Position numbers and translations under genes: made by a program | The notes under the pieces: model-generated | Database searches by the model: none | Told to the model about the DNA's origin: nothing | Seen by the model: the letters and a program-made list of their open reading frames with translations, nothing else | Shown: piece after piece, positions 21,021-33,002 of the stretch | Layout of the letters: the number at the start of each line of letters is the position of its first letter | How positions within the stretch are numbered: the first letter of the stretch is position 1 | Assembly (NCBI GenBank): GCA_002105175.1 | Contig: MCGE01000018.1 | Location: 558,001 to 622,000 of the forward strand | Source: Absidia repens | Taxonomy: Eukaryota; Mucoromycota; Mucoromycetes; Mucorales; Cunninghamellaceae | DNA: 64,000 nt | Reading direction: 5' to 3'

Positions 21021-21476
21021 AATAAAACATGAATTTTACTAACCATACTCTGATCGGCAGGATGGCGCTACATAAGGGCGAAATGACAAAAGCGTCTACA
21101 TATCCCATCAAAATCTACACCTCAATCAACCAACCAAAAAAAAAAAAAAAAAAAGACTGTATAGGACTGCCACTGTTGTCTTTCCAAAAAAGGCAAAGAG
21201 GAAGGGGTGATGGCTGCGTACAGCCAAATTGCTGGCATTGTTTCGACCCAAGCTTTTATCCGCCACCTATGCAATTTCACTCCAGAAACCTATGGATCCA
21301 GATATCATTGAAAACAAGTAACGTCATAAAAATAAAGAAGACAGGTATCTTGTAAACATTTATTTCATTTGAAGTATATAGTAAAATAGTAAAATAGTAA
21401 AATAATAATAATAATAATGATAAAAAGGTATATACAGAGTCAAAACCATCATAGCTAAAACTAAAACTAACTAAAA
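21021..21476. other. Intergenic region
   Basis: Contains an 18-base A run near 21137 and a short AAT-type repeat near 21400. It probably includes the 3' UTR of the minus-strand RCC1 gene. No gene recognised. Confidence 0.5.
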
Positions 21477-22643
21477 CTACCAAGAGGGAGTCGAACCAAT
21501 CCACGAAGTAGCACATCCAGCACCTAGGATCGTAATCTTGCCAGTATCTACAGGAAGATCCACTACCACCGGCGTCAGGAGTATATCCTTGTTCGTAGTA
21601 CAGTTGCCATGCTCATTCCAGCCCCATGCAATAATATCTCCATTGTCCAATACAGCCAGAGAGTGTTCGGATCCAGATATAACTTCGACAGCATTCTGTA
21701 TTCCATCCTGTAGTTGTCCACGATCGTCCTTTCCCCACATTTCCAGCCTACCTCCTTTTGCAAGAACCGCGCTATGGTGCCAACCAGCTGTTAATTGCCA
21801 TCCTTTTGTCCTTTGAGTACCTCCATCACCCATATTATTCGTATTCGTCGGTTTGCCACAATATTCAAGGAAACCCACATTGGCAGTATCGTTTGCCGGC
21901 CGAATTTGTCGATTTTTGTTCACACCACATCCATATACTTTGCCAGTAAGAGCACCCAAAATCAACGAATGCAGGTGCCCACATGCCACATGAGAAATTG
22001 GTTCCGGTATTGGAATAGTAAAAGGACTATAGATACTGACAGGTTTTCCATGGTCCAAGTCCTGCACGCCAAACTGCCCATGTTTTCCCCACCCCCATCC
22101 GTATACCTTGCCACCGCGGTCCAAAGCCACACAATGACGCCATCCGCAGGCCACAGAATCAATATCGACCAATAATTCCGGAGCAATTGCGCATAATTCA
22201 GTAATGTCTTGCTTGGTGACAAAACCCAGTTCCCCGAAAGCACTGCTACCAACACCAAAGACTTCCCCACTGCTATTCACAAGAAGAGTAAACGCCCACC
22301 CGCAAGCTACATCGTGCCATGTGTGTTGAGGATAAAGCTCGTTGTAGATTGTCCAGTTGTAATCATCATACGGTTTATGCCCGACTGTTATCACTGCATC
22401 TGCTTTGCTTGCATTCCTATTTTCCCACACCTTCTGTTGTCGAGGTCCTAATTGCGAAGAGCCCGCCAGAAAAAGTCGACCGGACATGGTCAAAACAGCC
22501 GAGTGATTTCCACCACCCACCACTTTCTTGATGGCCTCATTTCTTGGTATACCAATACAAGGTTGAGGTGTATTTACATCTTCCAAGTGACCTAAGCCCA
22601 ACTGACCACTTCCATTTGAGCCGAAACCAAGTAAGGTGTTCAT
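21477..22643 (-). CDS. RCC1-repeat protein (Ats1/Kti13-like)
   Basis: A single-exon gene of 388 residues made of RCC1 beta-propeller repeats: GFGSNGSGQLGLGHLED, VACGWRHCVALDRGGKVYGWG, VACGHLHSLILGALTGKVYGCG, TAGWHHSAVLAKGGRLEMWG and SGSEHSLAVLDNGDIIAWGWNEHG are visible. The N-terminal GSNGSGQLGLGHLEDVNTPQ closely recalls yeast Ats1/Kti13, which works with Kti11 in diphthamide and tRNA wobble-uridine modification; that assignment is from family memory. An in-frame ATG nine codons upstream (22670) is possible, but MNTLLGFGSNG fits the family start. It shares a 119-base promoter with the divergent JmjC gene. Confidence 0.88.
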   Translation of the reverse strand: MNTLLGFGSNGSGQLGLGHLEDVNTPQPCIGIPRNEAIKKVVGGGNHSAVLTMSGRLFLAGSSQLGPRQQKVWENRNASKADAVITVGHKPYDDYNWTIYNELYPQHTWHDVACGWAFTLLVNSSGEVFGVGSSAFGELGFVTKQDITELCAIAPELLVDIDSVACGWRHCVALDRGGKVYGWGWGKHGQFGVQDLDHGKPVSIYSPFTIPIPEPISHVACGHLHSLILGALTGKVYGCGVNKNRQIRPANDTANVGFLEYCGKPTNTNNMGDGGTQRTKGWQLTAGWHHSAVLAKGGRLEMWGKDDRGQLQDGIQNAVEVISGSEHSLAVLDNGDIIAWGWNEHGNCTTNKDILLTPVVVDLPVDTGKITILGAGCATSWIGSTPSW

Positions 22644-22762
22644 GTTGAAAAAAGCAAAGAATTCACCCAAATTTTCTAAAAATCGCGGTATTTAAAAAGT
22701 AAAAAAAACACCCCTTGTGCAAATTGTCATTTTTATTCTTTCCTTACCAACATACTGCATGG
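22644..22762. promoter_or_regulatory. Short bidirectional promoter between RCC1 and JmjC genes
   Basis: Only 119 bases separate the two divergent start codons, so both promoters and leaders must share or overlap this interval. An out-of-frame ATG at 22759 precedes the JmjC start (22763) by four bases. Confidence 0.6.
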
Positions 22763-24895
22763 ATGGATGGCCAAGTGTTTACTCCTACAACTCGATTGAA
22801 AAGGCCATTTATAGCTGCCGAACGTTTGGATATATCTAAATTTGAAAGTGATGAAGCGCTCAGTGTATTTATCGAGGAGCACTGTGGCAACCTTGGAAAA
22901 CCTCTAGTACTGACCAATTTGGATTCTTTACCAGGCTGGGACAGTGATTTGTTTGATTTGGAACGCACTATTCAAATCTACGGGGAAAAAGGTAATATAT
23001 AAAGGAGATTAATGTGATACTATTACTGTCAATACTACAAAAGCGACCGATATTTATGTCTCAATTTTGATATTTTATTTATTACTATTATTTTAGATAT
23101 CCATGTTCAAGGACCTATGGCGAAAAAAACCTTACATCTGGCTGCTTATGTCGATATGCTCAAGAAAGAAGGAAAGAAGGCTTTTCCTTCTCATTCTAAG
23201 GGATATTCTATTGCATCATCATTATCGGAACCCGCGTCTGAAACATCAAAATCACCAAAAACATCATCATCATCACCAAGACAACTAAAATCGAAATCCG
23301 ACTCAAGACGCGCCATTATCGATGATATACCGTCCACCGAAATTGATGTTCCGGCCCTGTTTGTGAATGATGACACACATGATTTGACTAATGGTTATGA
23401 CAACAAAGAAGAACGTCCTGTATCACGAGCGGAAACAAATCAAGAATCTAGTACTCCTACAACAACCACCAGCAATCCAACGGAAATGATGCCTGTGTAT
23501 ACTGGAATTGGCGAACGAGTGCAAACTGGTACTAGAAGACGGAAATGTAACATGGACAAATTATCACCACATCCCAAGAAACCAAAGTACGACGAAAGCG
23601 CATATGACATTTCCGATAAAAGCGAAGATGAAACCGACGAAAAGAATACCGACGGTCATGATGAGCAACAGCAAAATCCCAAGGAAATATACTATGCGAA
23701 AGATATTGATCCACCGGATGAGTACAAACAACGCTTGCCCAATATTTTACCGTCATGTCTCTTGCCTCTAGGAAGTTCTGATCTCATTAGGACTTTGCCT
23801 TCTTCTTTACAAGCCGTCAATTTGATGTGTTATTTGGGTGGGGATCGCACAGGGACAGCATTGCATCGTGATATATCTGGCGCCATTGGACACAACGTCA
23901 TGACTTTTGCGGTGGATGGTGCTTACTCACAATGGCTGGTGATTGATAAAAATGACACGAGCAAACTCCGCGAATTATGCCAGGAAGACTTTGGTGATGG
24001 TGTGGATAAAAGGCATCAACAGCATGGTCAAGCAAAAAAATCGTACTTCTTGGAATGTGAATGTGCATGGGTGTCTCCAAGGCAATTGGCCGCTCGTGGT
24101 ATCAATACTCACGTTATCCTCCAGCAACCTGGCGATATGGTGATTATTCCAAGCTTATGTTATCATCAAGTGACAAATGTTGGTATCTCCTTCAAAATGG
24201 CATGGAACAGGATCACGGCTCGTTCTTTATTGGAAGGCATAAAGGTTCAGCTGCCTCTGTACAATATGTAAGTTGCTTCAAAAAAAAAAAAAAAAAAAAA
24301 AAGAGAAAAGTTACAAGGGAATGCTAACAATTCTTCGTTCATTCGGTTAGGATATCTCGACCTGAACTGTACCGATGCAAAGCGACTGTATATTATGCTT
24401 TGAAAGATATCTTAGCGAACATGCCCACACCAGCTACCTTACCATCAAAACCCCAGCAAGATGCCTTTTTGAAAAATTGCCGTGCATTACTCCATCTTTT
24501 TGCCAAGGACGTGATCTTACCTGAAATTATTGAACCCATCGCAATCGAAAACGTCTCCAGCAACGGAATCATTCAAGACGGCTCACCTGGTGATGGCGAA
24601 ATTGGCTTTGATGTTGTGTGTGACTTTTGCTACAGTGATATATTCCACCGTTACTACAATTGTCAGATATGCGATTTGGATTTATGTTTACAATGCTATA
24701 GTACCGGCCGATCATGCGCCCACCTTGATGAATTATGCATGCACGAGCCGTCTTCCCTCGTCCTCACCAATGATAAATCCCCAGAAGACGATATGAATGG
24801 ATACATTTTGCTATATGAAAACATTGTATATCAACTCAACCGAACCTTTGGACCTTTATCTATTATACCTGAATTCACGTCATTGTAAGTTCTCC

Positions 24896-24938
<43 letters not shown>

Positions 24939-26079
24939 GATAAATTTTATTTGACTATTTCACCAACCTTCCTTTTTTATAGTCAACATCGCGGTGATTG
25001 CTATTCCCTGGCTACTACTTGTCGTCGGATTGAAATGTATCGCACGAACAATAAGGTATCTTTTTTTATTTCGATTTTTTCTGTGAATGCCATATATCTT
25101 TTGCTTTTTCTCACCGACTTCCGTTTTTTTATTTTTAATTTAATTCATCAACCAGTACCTTTCGAACAAAATACACTGCAGTCACTGTGAACGAATTTTT
25201 GACATCTGGAACACTCGCTGGGATATTAAGACTATTTTCCAACATCGACCTTGTTACAACTCACTAAGCTACTCCCTCAATTCGACGGTGTTCGTTTGCT
25301 TTGGATGTGCCAGGAAGTGCGTTTCTTGCTCTCCCTTGAACTGTGTAACTCGTTTGGATACGGAGTTGGTCTACTTTCGGGACATGACGAAAGATTTTGA
25401 ACTCTGGGGTGGGTTTGATGATAAAGGCTTGTTCCAGGTAAGTCGAGGAAATCACAAATCAAACAAAAACAAAGGTATTGCTCTTATTTTTTTTATAACT
25501 AACTCTCTCATTTTTTCTAGTCTGCATATTGGCCAGAATATAAAGTGAAGGTAAGCCACTCCTTTTCAATTGGCACGTAATATGATGACCAACCATACTC
25601 TTTTGCATTTTATTTTGTAGGTTAACACTGGCGATAAAAATACAATGGCGAGATTCGAGGGAAGATCATGGAGCTACCCAGGTGATTTTATGCAACTCGC
25701 GGCAGCAGAATTGATAAAAAATATTACACCTGAAGGCTGGAAGTGCTGGGCGAAAAATAAGCGCGTTGGAAAAAACGACATATCGATTGCGGATTTAGTT
25801 CACCTACTTGCTCAAAAATGGACGGATGGATACAAAAAGACATTAGGACGTGCAACTACCCTATCAAATACGCAAACATACACCTATAAAGCAACGAATC
25901 GAAAATCAGTCGACGGTAGCAATTACGACAAATATATTACCACGGCAGACCTGGAATTCAGTATCCCTGAAACACTACTGCTTCATGAAATTGTTGAAAA
26001 CCGAGGACGACCACGGAAATACCCCCGACAAGATGACGAATGGCAGGCTCCACGCAGTAGTCGAAAAATCACCAAATAA
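22763..26079 (+). CDS. JmjC-domain protein, KDM3-like, with zinc fingers and AT-hook
   Basis: Seven exons (22763-22991, 23097-24267, 24351-24884, 24983-25055, 25156-25437, 25521-25550, 25621-26079) encode 925 residues. The JmjC core spans about 300-450: iron ligands His332 and Asp334 in LHRDISGAIGHNVM and the distal His near 432 in PSLCYHQVTN. The order of motifs recalls KDM3/JMJD1 histone H3K9 demethylases. After it come Cys-rich fingers: CDFC...CQICDLDLCLQCY (about 558-590), then CSHC and CFGCARKCVSC. An AT-hook (RGRPRKYPR) lies near 900. An acidic, poorly conserved insert fills 105-280. It probably acts on chromatin in the nucleus; demethylase activity is inferred from intact ligands. Two introns hold poly(A) or poly(T) runs. 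Confidence 0.88.
24900..24933 (+). repeat. Poly(T) tract inside a JmjC intron
   Basis: About 34 T residues begin 15 bases after the 5' splice site of intron 3 of the JmjC gene. Confidence 0.95.
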
Positions 26080-26794
26080 AAAAGTATCATCTTTGTACAA
26101 AATAACAATTATCACAGCATAACCAAGCAACCAACGACGACAGTTATCAAACCTACAATACCGAAAAAAAAGAACCTGCATGACAATGGTTGCAACAGTC
26201 AATAGAAAGAATCAACTTTCAGCTCAGGATTATAGTTTAAAATATCATTTAGGGTATCTTCACTATTTTGTATCTTCACAATAAAAAAACAATTTTTTTT
26301 TTATTCATCTCTTCGTCTCTAGTCTTTGTTTTTTATTTTATATTTCTAAATTCTATTTTGCTTTGTTGCCATCCTATAGGTTGTCATTTTTGACTGCACA
26401 TAAGCTCAATACAGACACACAAACACATAGATACCATGCGCCACATTCTTTTTGGTGCCCGAACAGTAATGTAGTTGGTTTTTTTCAATATACATAATAC
26501 CATCTAGTTTATTTTATCTCCATTTTCTATATCCTCCATATTATTACATGTACAGTACAGTATGATGTAGTTCAGCATGAACGTAAACCAATTTGGGTCT
26601 TACTGAAGCTGCTGAAGATATGTATATTATTCGACAATAAAGAGCTCGTCCGCGTAATATAACAGTAAATTTGAAAAGTAGAGAAGGTATGTGACTGAGG
26701 TGGTTTTTGTTATATATATATATATATACGCCTTATGCATCTGAAGATGATCGCTTTTGGTGTTGGGTCGAAGGGTACTGCCCAACCAGATACT
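26080..26794. other. Intergenic region
   Basis: 3' flank of the JmjC gene; a (TA)n run lies near 26714-26728. No gene recognised. Confidence 0.5.
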
Positions 26795-27470
26795 AATGGA
26801 TCCTAAAAAATATCATTTCAAATCCCGCCCACGTGAATTTTATTTTACTCCAATTTTTTTTTTTTTTTTGCTCCCTCTTTCTATTTCTTCTTTTCTATTT
26901 TCCTTCATCATTTTAACGTTTTTGAGGTCATGGTGATCTTAGATTAGCGTCAGGACTAGTTTAGAAGGGATTTCAGATCAGGGATTACAAGATGCATGGG
27001 GAAACTCTTCCATTTTGGATTCAGGATTTGGGACAACCATTTGTTGGCTTTTTGGACTTCATTAGTTTAGTTTAATGTTAGTTTGTCATAGTCAGCATCT
27101 AAATATGAATAAAATATACCCTTTTTACATCCATAAATGAAAAGATGTCCCAATAATCTCCCTCGCTTATGTCTTGCGTAATACATCCCTTTTTCTTACA
27201 TCTCCCCTTTTTGATTAGTGATGACCGTTGTTGTGTTCCAATAAAAGAGATATCTTTAGTCTGCATTATACTTAATACTGTACATTATATTAACTACTAT
27301 TTTCAGTTGTCCCTTTAAATTAGTATTAACCATTCTTCTAGGTTGCCATTACCCTACCTCATGCCTTCTCCAACTGATCGATTCGTAAACTCCTTAGTTA
27401 CAATAAATCTCTCGTCATTTAGTTTTAGTATCTATTAATATGATTCAATAAAATATGAATTCCTTCAAAC
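26795..27470 (+). repeat. SINE-like dispersed repeat, copy 3 (best preserved head)
   Basis: Contains a box-B-type TTCAAATCC at 26817-26825, then CCACGTG, an AT-rich and CT-rich stretch, and the conserved tail (26930-27120). Two further segments follow, each ending in AATAAA-type words (near 27240 and 27455), matching the continuation of copies 2 and 5. Confidence 0.75.
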
Positions 27471-27943
27471 CAAATACCTTCCCGAGCAACCACATAAATT
27501 GAATATCGATCATGTTGTGCTTGTAGCGGACGTCGTAGGTTATTTTTCATTGCATTTTAGCTTGTACATGACTACTTGTACCACTAACCCCCCCTGATAC
27601 ACAATTTTTTGCATGTGTGTGAATATTTCGAAATTGAATATAAAAAAATGCAGCAATGGAGGTTTACTTTTACGTTCATGCTGACTTGCACCATATGCAC
27701 CTGTAGAATTTGACAAAGCGTTGTTTGGAAAGACGTGTAATTGTATAGTACAGTACAGTACAAGGCTATGTTCATGTCTTTCCCTTACATTGTATTGCTA
27801 TTGATGTTTCACGGCAGAATATGATGTTTCGATAAATGCTTTTCATATCGAATTATTGGAATATGATTTTCTGAGGTGTGTTATATGTCAAACAAGTTCT
27901 AAAATAAAGACAAAATTGAAATCCTTTTTGGCAAGGGCAACAC

Positions 27944-27999
<56 letters not shown>

Positions 28000-28510
28000 A
28001 CACCCAAAAGAGAACCGATTCCGGCAGGATCTCCAATGAAACATCCTGTTCCACCCCTAGAACGTAAGAAACTAGCTACATTACACATCCTCTTTACACA
28101 ATAAACGACATTCCATCATGTTAAGAAAAAGGTGTATATTTCATTATGGTTCATCATGCATAAACCTCACTACTAATGCGTATGTCTAATATCCGGGCGT
28201 TCCCAAACAACAAAATCTCCACCATCATCAGTACAAAATTTTTTTAGTCCTAGTATGTCAGAAGTCAAACTGATATATATAGTTTAAATGGGAGTTTATT
28301 GGAGGTCAAACATTTTAAACAGTAGGTAAAATCATGATAAGAAAGTAATGTGTATAAAATGTGGATATATAGAAAAATAAACATAAATATACGATAAAAA
28401 ATGTGTGTACAAGGGGAGAAGAGGAGGGGAATAATTTAAAATATATGTCCAAAAAATAAATAAAAAACAATATGGCTGAAATAGTAGGCTAAGGGGGGAG
28501 AAAGCTAAAT
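27471..28510. other. Intergenic region with CA microsatellite
   Basis: No gene recognised. Reading frames across the CA repeat are artefacts. The 3' UTR of the minus-strand Far11 gene enters from the right. Confidence 0.55.
27949..27991 (+). repeat. (CA)n microsatellite
   Basis: About 21 uninterrupted CA units. Confidence 0.95.
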
Positions 28511-31500
28511 CTAAGACCATGTTTCCAAAGAAGGATCTACTGCACCCCATATTTCATTCATAGGATCGTCTTCAATATTTTCAAATGTATTCAGTACCTT
28601 GATATACCGAGAATCCTCAATGTCAACATCCATCCACCTTTGTACCGTTTTGTCTTCGACAATGGCCAATCGCTTTGCAAGTTCTTCTTCAGATAGGTTT
28701 GCCCAATCGACGTCTCGAAGAGGGTCCGCCAGCCAGTTTTCACATGTAGTGTCATCATTACTATCATCACCATCATCATCGGCAAATCCAAATGCGTTTA
28801 TTCTTTTGCTATGGAGCCGTTCACCAGTAACGTTGGTTGGTTCAATTGGTGTATCCCATCCGCCTGCTGTCGTTGATATTGTTGCATTCTGAGTTTCCAC
28901 CGCCAAGTTGAATTCACGGTCGAGTTCTTCGTGATAGAGTTTGTTGATTTCTTGAGCTAGCAGTGTTGGTGAGATCCCCAGGCGGCCGTTGTTCGATAGT
29001 CGGCGGTTGGGCGACCCTGGGATGGGTGTTCCTAGTGACCAGTCCGTTGATTGCTGTATTTTCTCGCCATCATCACCGCCATCGTCATCATCATCATCAT
29101 CATCGTCGTCGTCGTCATCACTAGTCGAATCCTCGTCATCGTTCATGCCGGAGTTTTGGTGCACCTCATTGCCATCGTATTTCCATTCATTGCCTCTACT
29201 ATAGACTTCTTTTTCCAGCCAGGCTTCATAGTTCTTTTTGAAGGTGTCGTCTATATGGTTTTCATCAAGCAAAGAGATCGAATCCAGATCGTATTCCTTA
29301 TCCAGCGTCAGCGAAGCAGAGAACGGTGTGTTGTCATTAAGATAATCGCTGCCCTTGCTATCATCCTCTGGCAAAAGTTTGGGAAGATACCACCGACCAT
29401 GATACAGCCTGACAAGTATACGTAAGTTGATTTCTTCTGATTTCCCATCTTCCAAATCCCCTTCCTTGTCATTTCTTGTAATGAGCCAATCGTCTCGTAA
29501 TTCAGGAGGACAAGAGAAATAGATAGCTGATACCATTTTCATGTTGACTAGAAGTGACAAATAAAATAAAACAATGTTAGAGCCCTCTTCCATTGTTCCT
29601 CTCAAATACAATAAAAAAATTATTATTGCTCTTACCAGATCGCCATTTCCTACCCAAGTGAGGAATTTGGTTCTTCAGATTTTTCAGCGCATATAATTCC
29701 ACCATCGGATGCGATATTTTGTGCACTCGTTTAAATATGGCCTATACACAGAAAAAAAGTAAGTTACTCATAAACTCATTGTGACCGGCTGCTCTTCGTT
29801 TCTACTTACAGATGACTTGTATTGTACCAGCAGCATAATCCGGTGTACCTTGCCTTTGGATAACATTTGCAAAACACGCAATAAGCTAATGATCCAGAAT
29901 AAATTCCGTTCGTTGGTGTAGTGAGATTCATTTTGTAACGATAGCGATACAGATGGTGATGGAGGTGGTGATGAGTAGACTGATCCATTGGTTCCATTCG
30001 TTGTGATTGGCTGAAAGGCGACCATTTGATGGAGAAGGGCATAATTGTCCACGTTGGTTTTGATAGCTGCCTGCGTTCCGATTTCTTGAAGACCAAATAT
30101 CTTGAGAATTAATAACATGCACCCCGAATCTACCAGAAGTTGAGAGAAATATTCAAACTTCAAAGCATCTAAAAGGAAGAATATCGTGTGAGCCAGGTTG
30201 GTGAACTTCCTATTTTTTCGCTGGACTTACGTGATATCTTGAGCCACTTTAATATCAGAAGAAGAATGGCGGATATACTTTTACATAAAACTTCGCGGTT
30301 TCGATCCACATCTGCTGCTTCCATTGTTTGAAGTTGTTGTTGCTGTTGTTGCTGTTGCTGCTCTTGTTGCTGTTTCCGCTGACCATCAGAAGTTGTTCCA
30401 TTTTTGGTTGTTGTTTTTGCCTTTGCTGCCGCAGTTGTAAGGAGCTGTTTCAATAAAACGATTACGATGCCTTGTAATTCTGGTACTGTAGAAGCCTAGA
30501 TCAGTTGAAAAAAAAAAGGATTAAGATCAGACACGTAATAACAATAATACCACATATCGCTAAACTTACATAAAAATTCTCGATCTTGCTAAAAATATCA
30601 TCAGGTTCGCTATTACTGTTTCCATTTTTGCCATTGTTGGTATTCTTCGAGCCAATTTCTGTTTCACCTATACTGAGAGCACCAACCTTGGAAGTGATTT
30701 GTTGGGCAGGTCCATTTCGTTCCAGTTCTTGCCATTTTTGAATTGCCCGTTGCCTTTCCATGATAATTTGATAGTCCACGAGAGATAGCTGTAAATGTTC
30801 TTCGTAGATTGAGTTTGCTTCTTTGAGACTAGTTGGCACGCAGGGACCCGATTCCGATAAAGGCAGGACAATCGTTTGAGATGAATTCCAAGGATCGTCA
30901 CTTGAAGCTGCATTGTTTGTCTGCGCATTGCCACTTCCTAGTTGCTTGCTGTCATTTCCACCTTTGGATTGCTTCGGAGGGAAAAGTACCTGATATGGCA
31001 GAGTTGTTTGTGAAGTTGCATTGCGAATTCCCATGGCAGTGGCGAGCGCTGGTGTTGCTTTGGTGGTCAACGGAGATACATTGTCCAGTGCTGTAATTGT
31101 ATTTGGTGAAGGTGTGTATGTTGGATAACGAGACAGTAGATCGGTTTGAAAAGCAAGTAGATCTTGTTGTGAGCATTTGACAAGTTGTGCTACATATAAT
31201 AAAAGGCAGAAAGAGCTTAATGAATTTGTTTCATCCCACAGGTTGTTTAATTGTTCGTGCTTACGTTTATTTATAGGAGACAAACCATATTTCTTGCGGT
31301 ATTTATCCTTCAAAGCCTTCGTTTTATCTATATTTCCAAGAGTAGCTAGTATAACTTTCCAAATAAGTAGAAGGAGCTTATGATAAAAGTTTAAAAATCA
31401 TGAGACTACGTATAACGTACTATTTTTTCGAGTGTACCTTTTTTACAGGGAATGAGTGCATGAAGTTGTCTTTCAAGCGAGCCAAAATAACAAAAAGATA

Positions 31501-32394
31501 GTTCAAGAAATGAACTTCCAGCGTATCTATCAAGAAATACAAATGAAATTAAAATTATTATTTTTGTTTATACAATGACTGTTCACTATCTATTACCTTT
31601 GTCATTTTCAAAGCCATCTTGCTGCCGTTTGGTTTCCAGAATAAGGTAGCTGATTGTCAAATAAAGATCGATTTCCACAAGTAAATTTTCTTCAGTGTCT
31701 ACAGGATCGGCGCTGTGTTAAAATAAAAGGAGGTGTCACTAACAGCAAGATGAGATGTCGTGAAGTATAATATGATAAGCTTACCCAATTTGAAACAGTT
31801 GATTACATGCATGCTTCAAAGACTGTTGAATGGCGTGAAATACACCGCTATCATAAAGCATAACATTGTTTTTGACTATTGCATCCATCCGATCTTTCGT
31901 ATCACCAGTCCTTTCGTCAAAGTCACCTAAAGTAAAGAAGACAATTGTGTGGCTGTGAGTAATGCAAAGTGGTTCCCCGTTCCTTCAACTCCTTTGGTTT
32001 TCCAAACCTCTCCCTTCGATACTTCATCTTTTCCTTACCTAACGCCATGGTCAATAAGAGTTCAGTTGCTTGTATCCTTTGTTCATAGCAAGATTCCAAT
32101 CTATCCAACAGTTGTTCGATCCAAGACTGTCGATCTAATCCTGAGGAGCGATAAGAATAGTTGAGTAAGTCTGGCTGTACACAATATATATTCCCCCTTT
32201 CTTCTTTCCCCCCCCGTTGAACGCTATCTTTGAAATCTACCTTGTGTTTGTACATGTGCTTTCTTTCGAGTTGCTACCAAGCGAGGTAGGAGTGTGTTGA
32301 TTTCGGCATAGCTGAAGAATTCGTCTATTTCTACCTGAAGGGAGTTGCTATCCGTATAGTAATAATTCTTATGAGAAGACTATTGTTTTAAATA

Positions 32395-32425
<31 letters not shown>

Positions 32426-32581
32426 AAGTAAAAAGATTTGAGTATGCCTTGATAAAAGTTTCAAATTGACGTATTTTATGTTTGCTACCCATACCTGCTT
32501 GTTGATCGTTTTCATGACTTGATCCAGCTGTCTTCGATCGAGTAGTATATCTCTGTGACCATTTTGCTTGTTTTCGTCCAT
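28511..32581 (-). CDS. FAR11: Far11/STRIP homologue, STRIPAK complex subunit
   Basis: Twelve exons, complement(28511-29547, 29636-29741, 29810-30168, 30231-30495, 30570-31189, 31265-31376, 31438-31526, 31597-31712, 31785-31926, 32039-32140, 32241-32334, 32495-32581), encode 1042 residues. The family (N1221 plus DUF3402; human STRIP1/2) scaffolds the PP2A-containing STRIPAK complex controlling growth and cell-cycle signalling. Diagnostic stretches are LLIWKVILATLGNIDKTKALKD (around 220-250), SLKEANSIYEEH, FEYFSQLLVDSGCMLLILK, HPMVELYALKNLKNQIPHLG and MVSAIYFSCPPELRDDWL. The C-terminal third carries a run of Asp residues encoded by GAT/GAC repeats (29081-29127). Intron 1 contains adjacent CA and TA microsatellites (32397-32425). 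Confidence 0.92.
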
Positions 32582-33002
32582 GTTGGTGTTATTCGTGGGT
32601 AAATGACTAAGTTTAAAGGTATGGCTTTACACAAGGGATGGCGTTCCTGTTTGAGAATTAAGCAGAAAAAACAGAAAGATGAATTAGTATCTATCTATTT
32701 TCACTCTTCTGAAGTAAACACAGGGGATAAAGCGCGCTACATGTTCTTTATTTCATATTGCTTACCTTAATGTAGCTTCAACAAATAAGAAAAACGGTCG
32801 AAGGAGAAAGCAGAAGGAGGAAGCAAAAGAGACAGACCGGACATTCAAAATTCGAAATCAATTAAAAAGTCATGTTCATGCTATCAAATTTATCACACCC
32901 CACAAAACAAACCCAACCGCAACCAATCAGCACATAAACCCAATCATATAGAAGAAGAAAAAAAAAATTACGATAATTTTATTGCATGAATTCAAACATT
33001 TC
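32582..33002. other. Intergenic region between SEC24 and FAR11
   Basis: About 420 bases, holding the 3' flank of SEC24 and the promoter and leader of the next minus-strand gene. No other feature seen. Confidence 0.6.

Noticed and set aside
27856..28104. Protein with Thr-His or Cys-Val repeats
   Set aside because: Translation of a CA microsatellite.
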